From: Eleginops maclovinus
Lineage: Eukaryota; Chordata; Actinopteri; Perciformes; Eleginopidae
DNA length: 64,000 nt
Direction of reading: 5' to 3'
Assembly: GCF_036324505.1 (NCBI RefSeq)
Contig: NC_086352.1
Location: forward strand, 23,469,637-23,533,636
The translations under genes and the position numbers were made by a program. The notes under the pieces were generated by a model. The model was given only the letters and a program-made list of their open reading frames with translations, was not told the origin of the DNA and did not search any database. Of the stretch, positions 43,446 to 61,279 are shown piece after piece. The first letter of the stretch is position 1; each line of letters begins with the position of its first letter.

Positions 43446-43451
43446 TTTATT
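43446..43451 (-). terminator. rlbp1: poly(A) signal candidate for rlbp1
   Basis: AATAAA on the minus strand about 700 bp past the rlbp1 stop. It is the first good signal in that direction. Confidence 0.4.
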
Positions 43452-44142
43452 TAGTCTTATCTTCTTAAATTAGGTGAAATTGGAAAGAAAATAAATCATA
43501 AAAAAGGACATTTATAATTACAGACACAAACAAAAAAGCATTTTAATTGATCATTTCCCAATCCAGTTCAAAATGCAGAATGGATTTTCTGTGGTACATC
43601 AGGCCTCTGACAGTCACTGCTGAAACAAGGCTGTTGTTTCCAAGGCACTGCATCAGGAGGCTCCTGCTCCTAATGCAATAATCAAATGGAGGCAAATACA
43701 TTATCAGTTTTCTTTCTTCCTATCTTTCTAAACCCCTGAGACTGAGACACTTCTGTACTCATTTATGGTCAGAGGTACAAGGCTGCTCTGTTTGATGTGA
43801 AGTTACTTTTTAAGTCGAGCAACCCCAAACCAAACTAACTCTATCAACTCATTTTCCTTCTTCTCTTCCAGTAACAACGAATGTCAGTGCTCTATAGTTA
43901 CAAACATTAAACATCTGTTATACTCTGAGTAATATCTAAACATCCTTTTTCTTCCCGTTCGTCATGTATTTGTTTGTTTGCAAAAAATCCCCTGCTCCTA
44001 ACTCTAAAAACATATTTTTTGTGCTTGAATAATAATATAAAATATCAACCTAGCTTCAAAAAAGAACTCAGTCTGAAAGATCTAAAAGAAGCATCTAGGG
44101 TGAAGGACGCTATAACTCTTGGGTTTGAAAAGGGCTGTTCTT

Positions 44143-47273
<3,131 letters not shown>

Positions 47274-47282
<9 letters not shown>

Positions 47283-48375
47283 GGTTGCAGCGTCTCGCAG
47301 TGTTTCACTAACACTGTGAAGAAAGAAGAATTGGCACAAACATCAGCATTCAACTTTCTTTCAGCACTGGGCAGACATTTAGTTCATCTTTTTAAAGAGA
47401 GGTCATCTGATTAGAAATGTATTTATTTACAAAATCTATAAAATAATCTACACATGCAGGTGATGCAATTGGGATAAATAAATGCGTGCAAATATTGAAG
47501 GTGAACAATGTTTTCTTTGTTAATTGGCAGAGCTGACATCCCTCCCTAAAAGGAGCCTGACCCAACGGCAGATATACACTTTCCACTACTCTCCCATAAC
47601 ACTGGATTACCTGATCAACGGTGAGTAATTCCTGGTGTTTTAAGAACGTTATTAGTGTTTAGCATAGCTATATTCTGAAGGTATTTTCCTGAAAGACTCT
47701 CATAACGACCTGGATTTGAATCTGTTTGCAGCATATGATAAGAAAAGGGAACATTTTCCAACCCATTTCTTAAGTTGTGACATATAATGCAAATATGCAA
47801 GAAATCAATTTTTTAATTTAATACAAAAATATAAAATGTTAATGCATGTTGTAAAAAGGACTGATTCAGACTACATATCAGCAGCATAGCTTTTAATGTA
47901 AAAAAACTACATTTTTGAAAATGTATACTATATTCCAATATAAAGAACCGTTTTAAAAATAAAGGAGATTGGGAAGGCTAAAAGCCAAATGTCGTTCCTT
48001 AACAGCAACAATGTTTGAGTGTGTTATTTCACCACAAAGGCTGTAAGATTTGTAACCAGTCACACATTACTTTTGTGTGGGTGTAATTCAAATACAGAAC
48101 ATCCATCAGTTCAGTGAACAAAACATACAATTACTTTATGACACATTCATTCATTATTCTGTATAATCTGACATGTTCCCATCCAACGAAAACAGTATTG
48201 TTTTCACACCAGGTTAACAAACTATTTTTAATGATGACACTAAACTTTAGACATAGAGTACTCATATTTTAAAGCTGTGTTTTAACTAAGGAGCAGAGCA
48301 GCCTTACCTTTAAGCAGACGGGATGAGAGGAGTAGACGGAGTGGCAGCGGAGACACCGAGAGGAGAGAGGATCAG
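47274..48375 (-). other. rlbp1: rlbp1 5' exons and first intron
   Basis: The start-codon exon runs 47313-47274 (acceptor CTTCTTCACAG, donor GTAAGTC). A non-coding first exon ends at 48308 (donor GTAAGGC) and probably starts near 48360. The intron between them shows no repeat or gene that I recognise. Confidence 0.55.
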
Positions 48376-48440
48376 GAGGGGAGGAGTTGTGAGAATGTCA
48401 CTCAAACTAGGATTATAATGACACAGTGGATTACAACAAA
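48376..48440 (-). promoter_or_regulatory. rlbp1: rlbp1 proximal promoter with CRX/OTX-like site
   Basis: About 50 bp upstream of the inferred start, the minus strand has ATTATAATCCTAG. It contains TAATCC (48410-48415 on the + strand as GGATTA), the core bound by CRX and OTX2. That fits retinal expression of CRALBP but is inferred from one short motif. Confidence 0.35.
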
Positions 48441-50060
48441 GGGTACTCTAAGTAATGCAAAGGGCGAGCTGAGGAGGAGAGTTGTGCTGGACCATCACTC
48501 TTGAGGACCAATACATTAAAACAATAGAAAATACAACGATATGTCACTAAATGCTTTCATTTAGAGCACTAATTTCTCAGAAATTATTAACAAAACTGAA
48601 AGAGAAAAGAAAAAGTAAAGTAAATGATTAAAAAACAAGATAAAAGAGAAGCAAACACTATCACTAAAAGCATTTTATGCATGTTTCTGTAGTGTTGTTG
48701 TGTTTTGTGCTAATCTCGATTGATGGACACTGTCATCACACATAACTTAAAACATTTTAAAAGAAAAAGATGAATCCAAAAAACAAACAAAAAAAACTTA
48801 ACCTAGAAGAAGATACATCATTATTAGATGTCCATGTTTTTAAAGATTTTTCTGTGACGCTTATGTTTTTTATCTAGATTCACACACAGTATGTGAGCAA
48901 CCTCTTCAACATCACATCCTATTTTCTATTTAACCCAGCACATGTGACATGAAAGGTGGGATTGGAGCATTCTCTTGCCCGTAGAAAATGTCACGAGAGA
49001 CGACCACCTGTGAACTTTGTGCTACACATTCCTATCTGCACATTCTTTGAAATCTTCATCAGAGGGAACCGCTTGTTTTTGGGACCCATATTATTGTTGA
49101 CTTATACGTGATTGCACAACATCAGGAGACTTGCCTCACTCTCAGTCATGTATGACAGTGATACAGTAATCAACTTAGATTTGTTAATTTTCTGTTTTTG
49201 AGATTGATAAAAGTTTGTCAGCTATCAATTTTTACCTCCATGGCCTCCATATGTGTTACTTACAGCAAGTATTAGTTGGGATGTCATTTTCCAACTTTTT
49301 ATTTAACTGAACCGGTTTTAAACTTTCAAGCATGCAGTATGTAGCCGGCATCAACTTGACATTGAGCACCTGAATATAAAACATGCAATGAGAAAGCAGT
49401 GCTTGTCTAAGTTTAGGCTGTTATCTGCCTGATGTCGGAGGGAGCTGATAGAAGAGGTTAATGAGCAGCGTCTCTCTGCTCCACACACTGAGGCCTCTGT
49501 GATGCAGAACTGGCAGACCTACTGTACTCCGCTGTTGTTCCTCCAGCAGTACCTCTCATTAGTGCACACTCATGAATAACCTCCTATTCCCTCGCAAAAA
49601 CAAACAGGGGTTAACAAAGCCTATCTCATCAGTCGGGCTATACCCTTCGCTGGTGTACAGTTAGGTCCTTTGATGTGATGAATTCATGCCAGTTATGTCA
49701 CCCTTATACAAATGCAAGTATAGTTTCCTCCACATTCTCAAACATACAATATTTGGATGTATGCCATATTCAGATGAACTGTAATTTGAATGTTTCAGAG
49801 GGCCCAGTTCAGGCCAGTAAATCTAGCAACTCCCTTGCCTGAGAAGGAGTTCAATTGAATTCAGGCAAGTAAAAAAAACAAATCACTGGATGAGTTTTTC
49901 CATTTGTGGCTAACTATTTTAAAGGATAGAGACTGACAGAGACTTCAAATGACTGGAATGTATTTTGATTTAACATTTGAAGGCTGCATGGGAACCCTTT
50001 TTGACCATATTTTGAATTTGTAACATTATGAAAAGCACAGGTATAAGTGATTAAGATAAT

Positions 50061-50268
50061 GACGCCCAAACCACACTATCATGGCTCACTCGGACGACTT
50101 GAGGCATCGTTAATGTATTTAGTAACACATGCGCTTTCTCCACTAAGAAGGTTAATTGGTTTGCTGTGATACAGAAGAATCAGAATCTGATTCTGCGCAG
50201 GTGTTACTAATTACATTAACGATGCCTCAAGGTGTCCGAGTGAGCCATGACAGTGTGGTTTGGGTGCC
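50061..50268. mobile_element. palindromic MITE, 74-bp inverted repeats
   Basis: The arm at 50061-50134 is repeated inverted at 50195-50268. The shared core includes AACCACACT.TCATGGCTCA, CTCACTCGGAC and TTGAGGCATCGTTAATGTA. The arms differ at few positions. The 60-bp centre holds a smaller palindrome, AGAATCAGA-A-TCTGATTCT. It has no coding capacity, and the target duplication is not obvious. Confidence 0.8.
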
Positions 50269-50335
50269 TTTATAGGTTAAATCAAAATCGTATTTTCTAT
50301 TATCCAATCAAATATGTATATTACTAAAACACGGT

Positions 50336-50830
50336 AGTGCAAGGTAATTAAGTACATTTACTGAAGTACTGCACTTTTTTACAATTCCGAGTTACTTGCA
50401 CTGATGGAGAGTATTTCCATTTAATGCTACTTTGTACTTTTAGCCCACTACATTTTTTTTAGTACCTTTAGTTACTTTACAGATTTGGATTAATGATGTG
50501 AAATACAAACAACTGTTAAACAGACTTTAGTTACACCTGGAGTAACATTCAGGATACAGAGTGATAAAAACTAGCTGCAACTTTACCAGCTTTGATATCA
50601 CTTTAATGCATCAATAATTGTAATCAAAACATATCATATGTGTTATTTGGAAATTGGCCAATCTGCATAATGACTACTTTGACTTTTGGTACTTTAAGTA
50701 CATTCTGATGTGATTACTTTTGTACTTTAATTTGAATAACATTTTGAATGCAGGACTTTTAATGTAACAGAGTATTCCTACACTCTGGTACTTTTACTTA
50801 AGTACAATATCTGAGTAATTCTCCTACCTC
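50336..50830 (+). repeat. teleost non-autonomous DNA repeat (AAGTACATTTACT family)
   Basis: Begins around GGTAATTAAGTACATTTACT, contains GAGTATTTCCATTTAATGCT, and ends TACTTTTACTTAAGTACAAT, ATCTGAGTAATTCT, CCTACCTCTG. I know these phrases from many percomorph introns. The termini are partial inverted copies of each other (..AAGTACATTTACT and AGTA..CTTAAGTA). Other fragments are at 8724-9390 and 43216-43420. Confidence 0.7.
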
Positions 50831-50901
50831 TGCCACAACGTATACTGGAGTCATCTAATCCTGCATCTCTGGATTACTTCACTAATTATGGGAGGATCCA
50901 C

Positions 50902-50916
50902 ACTGCCACCTTCTGG
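50902..50916 (-). promoter_or_regulatory. CTCF-like motif
   Basis: The minus strand reads CCAGAAGGTGGCAGT, 14 of 15 positions against CCASYAGRKGGCRSY. Binding is inferred only. Confidence 0.35.
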
Positions 50917-51939
50917 CACCAGTATTTTGCTGGCACGTTAACCCATATGGCATGAAATCCCCCACAAATCAGAGGGTTTCAGTTCAAACTGCAATTCACC
51001 ATTTCTCTGGGTTAGAAGTAGAAGAAGATCTGCAAAGTATGGCTTCAAACTGCATCGGACAGAGGGTGACACGATCAATATACATTATATATAAAATTCC
51101 TCTTTTCTCTGGTCAAGTTTATACAACATTTCATGTGTCTCTCTCGTGAGACTATCATTCATAAGAGAAACTAATTTAACAAGTTGAAAAACGACATACA
51201 AACAATATTTTTACTTACTAGAAAAGCATCAGGTGTTATTCTGAAAAACTGTAAGTCCACAATTGTAGTGGAAACTGTCTCATATAAGTTTAAGTCCTTA
51301 TCAGATGACTTTTAATGAAATAAACATACATTTGCAATATGCCACATTGGAATCGACATTAACACAATTTTGTATTTTTTGCTGTACAAGTAGTTTTTTT
51401 GACAACTAGTCCAAACCTTCCAACTTCCTGCTATTCGTTCTGCCATCTGCTGTCACATGACAAACTAAAGAGGAATAGCAACTAAACAGGGACCGTTTAA
51501 AACTGACTTCATACATGGCCCTGACATACTGTTTGGTTTTCAGTGTAGGCAGGCTGATGCACACACACTAGTGTTTTAATTGTGTTTTTTGTACTGATTT
51601 TCACCACTACTACTTTCCATGTTAAAGCAACTTCTCATGTGTGGACCATGAATAATACCGATTTTTACCCAAGGTGCTGTGACTTTGGTGTCCTGCTTGG
51701 TTTGATTTTGTTTTGTGACATATTCACAAGTTTGTGCACATTTAAAAGTATCAGTTTGCAGAATGTATCTGCACTTCTCTTTGTCTTTGTATTTTTCCAC
51801 AATAAAAATAGAGAACCAAATGTCCTAAGAAGATTAATGTTTGCATTTACATACAACAGGGAACAGCTTGTTCAAACTGTTGGTTATTCAAAAACAATTT
51901 GATTGTAGCCTTGCTATGTGTGCAGATGATCACCGATTC

Positions 51940-51945
51940 TTTATT
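51940..51945 (-). terminator. slc39a1: poly(A) signal candidate for slc39a1
   Basis: AATAAA on the minus strand about 800 bp past the slc39a1 stop. Confidence 0.45.
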
Positions 51946-52740
51946 GGGAAAGTGCACAAAAGACATCCCACATATTTTCTCATCATTTCCACTTTTTGGC
52001 ATACAACTTAAGGCATGAGGAATTCAGTTTACATTTACATTAGCTTACTGGAAAAATGTATGAAATGTTAATACTACAGTTCACTATGCTGGAACTTACA
52101 ACTTAAAGCATTGCACTTAAATGCGAGTATTTGCCAAATGACTCTGGGTCACAACATTCATAACATGTTACAAGTGCCAACATCCAGCATAGAGTGAAGG
52201 ACCGACCCAATGAAATAGTTACAGAAAAGGCACCATTAGCGCTGTTTGAAAAGAATAAGCTTCCCATGAGTTAGTTTCAAAGAAATATACTAACATGATT
52301 AAATAATGTCTAGGGTTTCAACATGGCCTCTTTGTTTCCAGCGGTTTCCTCGGTAGGGTCAAAGGTGAGAAGCTCTGGCCTTGTTTGCAGGTCCAAAGCA
52401 TGATTCAAAACAGGGCCAGTGATATATGGGTGCACTCTGTTCCACCTTGTTCCCCTGTGATTCTCTCAGTCATTCATCAAACATAGTGGTTTATCTTTAC
52501 TTAAAACCCTCATAAAGGAAATTGTTTATTTACACTGTCGACAGGACTCATCTTTTGTGAATTAAAAAGTTAAAAGATATAAAACCTCAACATCTATAGT
52601 CATTATCCCTTTGACATTAAAAACAGTAGAGTTGTGTGGAACCGTGCGCAGTAAACATACTTCTTCTCTGATGAGGGCAGTTTGTTTTCCTGTATAAAGT
52701 GTGTGTGAGCTGCAGTCCCCCTTACAGCTGCAGACTGGGA

Positions 52741-55700
52741 TCAGCCTATGAACGTCAGAGCGGCCATGATGCTGAAGCCCAGCAGGATGAAGAGCACCTT
52801 AAGAAGCTGCTTCCCGGGGGAGTTGAGCTCATGGGGGAGGATCTCCAGAAAGGTGATGTAGATGAACGTCCCAGCAGCGAGGCCCTCCAGGACGGCCTGA
52901 ATCAGAGCTCCAGCCGCCAGCTGAGCCTCCATAACACTGATACCGATGGCGATGCCTATAGGCGACATCATGGCAAACACGCTGATGTAAGCAACCACCC
53001 ATAGCGGACGGACTGAGCTCTGTACGAGCTTCACCGACAGGCTGAACACGATGATGGTCTTGTGGACAAGTATCGCTATGCAGATCTCTAATACCTGGAG
53101 AAGAAAACAAAGAAGTTTTGTGATTCTTTTTTTACCTCCTTTAACACCTTTTAAAATAAACACAAACAATAGTAGAGGATGAGAATATTGTGTAAAAAGG
53201 CTTGTTTGAATTTTAGTGGTTAAATATGAACGATCATCAAATCAATGAAGTGCATTGAACATATCTGTTATAGTAAAAATACTACATTTTTTATATATTA
53301 CAATTATGGATTTTTCCAGATAACGCACTTCCAGTAATTTAACTGTTTTGGAATAAATCAATCATTACAAAAAGTCAATTTTACTGATTAGCAACTTCCT
53401 CAGCTTTGTCAACTAACTGATAGGCTGATGTTGATTTAATTTACATTCAATGGTGATGCAAGTGTTACCCAAAACACTGATACTTCATTAGCAAAATGAG
53501 AAAAGCCATAATCCATAAATTACTGGATAAACTGACTCCTCTTTTATAAGGAGAAGCAAGTTCACTAAATGGACATTTGTCCTGCATTTGATCCAAAACA
53601 TAGAACACTTGAGGCTTTTAAAATCCGGGGTTTCATAATGCACTTGTTTAAACTGTGAATTCTTCCTTAGCACTAACAAAGATTGCTTTTTGGTTTTATA
53701 TTTTCAACTACATAATTAAAAATAACATGTAAATGTTGATGACATTTGAAAGTGAGATCGGTCAAAAAAAGGTCTTTGGTTTTGTTTTTCTAGGACATTG
53801 CCTGGAGAACAAGAACATAAAACCAGCATGAAGATACAAAGTCCTGAGGGACATTGTTAGTACGCTCCGACTGTGAGGCTGTCTTATGACCAATGGAAAC
53901 AGATTGGTTTCTCATGACAGCGAGATTTACTTTTGTTCCTGAAGCCACAAACAGAAACTGTTATCTTCTGGCATTTTGCTGAGTACTTGATTCCAACTTG
54001 ATTTGAGTAGCATTTTTCCAAGATAAGGCTTCATTGCATGTCATGCAAAGAGCATGGTGGGTCCCTGTTTTGTTGAGGATGCACTCTAAAAAAACTCGAA
54101 AATCAGGTGTAGTGCTTTGGGTGTTTACCTTTGAGTCTGTGCTCTGTAGGCCAATAGCAAGACCTTCAAAAATTGAGTGGAGGGAGAGGGAGAGGAAGAG
54201 CATGAAGGAGCGAAAGGGGGAGTGAGCCTGAAAGTCAACATGGACATGTTGGCCGCTGCCCTCCAGATCATGATTTGTTCCATGGCCATGGCCATGTCCA
54301 TTTCTGTTGTCCGCCATCAGGGGTGCCCTCTCCTCCTGAGATGCTACCATCTCTCGACAGTTTAGGACAATCCTCTCCAGTATGAGGACCATGAAGAATC
54401 CAGCAGCCATGATGAACTCGGCAAGGGGGAAACTGGTCTGTTTGAGAGAGAGATTAATGAGTGTGCAGGCCGTCTGATAACGTCAACATTAGGAAACACA
54501 GATTGTAAACAGTACATTATTTCTGTGAAGACCCTCAGTCATACAGGATAGGATATCTTAAATTGCTGTCAAACGCAAATGAAACAGATGATTTATTTTT
54601 GAACCCAAATGTTCTTTACAGTGTTATTTTTCTCTCTTCAGGTAATACGGCTAAAAAATGAATTGAATGAATTTTGAAAATCAATTAATCATCATTTGAG
54701 TATAATATCAACCAAAACAAATGATCTGCTTCCAGAACATCCATCTGTTTATCTTTTTAAGAGGTCAATTTGTTCTCTGTAAGTTGAAATATACATTTTA
54801 TATCAATTTGTGACAAAGAAATTGGCGGCATTAATTCATACGTGGCCGTACCTCCACCTTCCGAACATCCAGCTCTGCGCTGATGTCCGACAGATAATCT
54901 GGAATGATGTCCAGCAGACATGCTGCCAGAAAAACCCCGCCAGCAAAACAGCTGATCAGACTCAGAAATGTGCGGTGCGTTTCTGCAGGAAGGATAGAAG
55001 ATAAAAACATTACTTATGTTTTAACATACAGTGATAACAGTTAAAGCATTGTCTAAATTAGCCACAGTTTTGTGCGTGACTCTGCTGTTGTGTATTTCAG
55101 AAACTTTGATAGCAAATCATGATTCTATATGTGACTGAATGGGGCATTAATATTTTATCACATGTTTTCATCAATTGGTTAATGTGTATTGAATATTATA
55201 TTATGTAACTAAGCTCGTGTATAGCTGAAATATTTATGGTAATTATTGAAGACTGATTAAATCCCTGACTTTCCGTCCTAAACTGGAACAGTTGTTTGAA
55301 CATCATGTGACACATGATCATGAAAAGAACATAAGTCCATATTCCTCCGTAAACCACTCAAACACAAGCGGATATTATGGAGAGAATTTAAAATTTCAGT
55401 TCCATCTAAGAAAGCCAAAGTTCATGCTTAGATCCTTGTTCTGCCTGTTATGAGCTATTAAATGTGTTTTTAGGCGTTTAGGCTCAAGCCTGTCAGGTGA
55501 CTGCAGGGGTGAGAGGAGGATTTATTCATGTTAGCGGATAACTTACACATTTAAGTTGAAACAAACTAAAATAACAACATAATGGAGTACTACGTAATTA
55601 ACATCTCTCATGCCCACAATGGATATGTTCAAGGGAAATAAAACATTCTCGAAATAAACATTAGTTTCTGCTTTTTGTGGTGGTGGGTTGTGTTTGAATA

Positions 55701-56293
55701 TCAGTGGTTAAAACTAAGATTAAACTCTTTATCACTACTCCCTTATCACTACGTTAATATTTTCTAAGTCACAGTTGATAAAATCAATAGCCGTTAATTG
55801 ACTCTACAACACTACAGCGTGTGATTCAGTTGAGCTGGTAAACCACTATCCTTCCGGACCGTAACACCATACTGCATTCAAAGCACGGGACATTTACAGT
55901 TGGTTTCTTTATATGCAAATGACTAAAAATCGTACAACAGAGATCTCAACTGCACATTAATCAGCAAATTTCTGATTTAAATTCGGCATCGATGTTACAA
56001 AGTTTTTAAAAATCCAAGTCAGGTAAAACGTTCGATGTTTGCATTAATCCACGTTGTGGAATTTAGCTTGTGTATTATTTTACATGTGAAAGTGAACGAA
56101 ATAAAGACGGTTTTATTAACGTGCTAGTGTTAAATAACCTTACGTTATATTGTTATAATAAAACGAACGGTTACCGACCTGTCCCGTTTGTGTCTCTGAA
56201 CCATTTGATTCGAGCAGGGATGAATCCAACGAGAAGAGTTAAGAGCAATAACCCGACCAGAGCACCTATCTTCACTTCGAGTAGGTAATCCAT
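52741..56293 (-). CDS. slc39a1: zinc transporter ZIP1 (SLC39A1), four coding exons
   Basis: Imports Zn2+ into the cytosol across the plasma membrane. Exons: 56293-56179, 54982-54852, 54437-54129, 53094-52741. The sum is 909 bp, giving 302 aa. Eight membrane segments are expected: TM1 within residues 5-27, TM2 in LISCFAGGVFLAACLLDIIP, TM3 in FIMAAGFFMVLILERIVL. A long loop follows with a His-rich run (NGHGHGHGTNHD, then GQHVHVD). TM4 contains HSIFEGLAIG (His169, Glu173) and TM5 contains HK at 196-197; these are the metal-site residues of ZIP proteins. The end is LLKVLFILLGFSIMAALTFIG. Subfamily II (ZIP1-3) is clear. ZIP1 is preferred on the start MDYLLEVKIGALVGLLLL, length and loop. It is divergent with tmem208 (780 bp between the ATGs). 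Confidence 0.92.
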
Positions 56294-57072
56294 GTTGTAG
56301 TATAAAACTGTCTTTTCAAATGTGTGGTTGACAACCTAACTATATCATCGTGTCTCTGGCTGCGGGGAAACCTGGATCTTCCTAACCGCTGTGAAGATAA
56401 GTGTTTCCCTGAGACCAACAGTCACAAGTGTTGTCATTTGGGATCTGTGGTACGGTGGTCGTAAAGGGTCAAATATAATCTATCGCGAAAACAACTAACC
56501 AGCCGCCCCACAGGTCTACCTTTCACTAGCCTTGCCTGCGTACATGTACTATTCCTCTATTGTAACGTACAATTCTGAGAGACTTGTTCTTTAGTAAATA
56601 ATTTAAATTTCCTGCAACTTTATACTTTTAGTACACACCATTACAGTTATTGTGCTCTTTAATCAACTACGTTTTCATTTAGTAAATGGTGAGCACACTT
56701 CTACTGCTCAAATTAGGTGCAATATAATGAATGTATAATAATAAACAAACTTACTTCAGTAAATAACAAATACATATTTTTTTCTCCCGTTGAATGGTGG
56801 ATCTTTGTTAAATGACCAGCAGATGGTGCTCTGGTACAACATTTCAAGAGCTTCTTGCGCGTATCACACACTTGATTGATGACGACATTCTCATGCGCCG
56901 GATATGTCGACCAGGATCAGCAGAAGATACAAATGCTGATGTGTTACAAGAAATCACACCGCAGGGAATCTTGTGAGTTTTTCCTTTGATGCGCAGATAA
57001 CATAATAAGCAGAGAAGCGGGTCCCAGGTCGATGTCAAAGAAGACGCAGAGCAAGAAATCTTCAGAGAGCGA
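56294..57072. promoter_or_regulatory. divergent promoter region of slc39a1 and tmem208
   Basis: The two start codons face away from each other across 779 bp, so both promoters must lie here unless distant 5' exons exist. There is no clear TATA box. A CTCF-like motif lies at 56816-56830, on the tmem208 side. Confidence 0.5.
56816..56830 (+). promoter_or_regulatory. CTCF-like motif
   Basis: CCAGCAGATGGTGCT matches CCASYAGRKGGCRSY at 14 of 15 positions. It lies between the divergent slc39a1 and tmem208 starts. Confidence 0.35.
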
Positions 57073-60800
<3,728 letters not shown>

Positions 60801-61249
60801 GGCTACAGGGCAGACAGAGCAGTATTTTTATACACAGAATCTCATATACAGATAACGAGGAACTCATAAGTTATTCAGGAACACATTTCGTTATTAAGTT
60901 AAACTTAATCTGAATCCGATACTGTGGAATCTTGTTTTCCATGTTTGTTTGTTTTTTCTGATTTCTCTGGAAATCTAATTTTCTCCCTCAACTATTAAAT
61001 GAAATGTTCTGTATTTAGATGATGTCACGGTCTAAATTTCATTAATCCTAATGCAGAGATTTAAGAGTTTTGACCAAGGCACAATCCTTTCTTACTGCCT
61101 CCTGCAGATTCCCGTCAAAGGTTCAACTCACACCATGCAGAAAGATAAATCGGGTCAAAAAACTGACCTGATTCTGTTTGTGAGCTATTAAGTCATAAAA
61201 ATGAACACAATGGATAGAAGTCAAGTTTTAATAGAAAAGATCGTTTTGC

Positions 61250-61255
61250 AATAAA
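61250..61255 (+). terminator. tmem208: poly(A) signal AATAAA, candidate for tmem208
   Basis: About 450 bp past the tmem208 stop, in GCAATAAAAATC. No earlier AATAAA was noticed. Confidence 0.5.
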
Positions 61256-61279
61256 AATCTCCTTCCAGTCGGTGGAGTT

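Larger units (their letters stand above)
48441..51930. other. intergenic region between rlbp1 and slc39a1
   Basis: No gene supported. It contains a palindromic MITE (50061-50268), a teleost DNA repeat (50336-50830) and a CTCF-like motif (50902-50916). The open frame pair at 51576-51902 overlaps on both strands with no family resemblance. Confidence 0.55.

Noticed and set aside
51576..51902. Overlapping frames on both strands past the slc39a1 3' end
   Set aside because: Aromatic-rich translations typical of AT-rich non-coding DNA.
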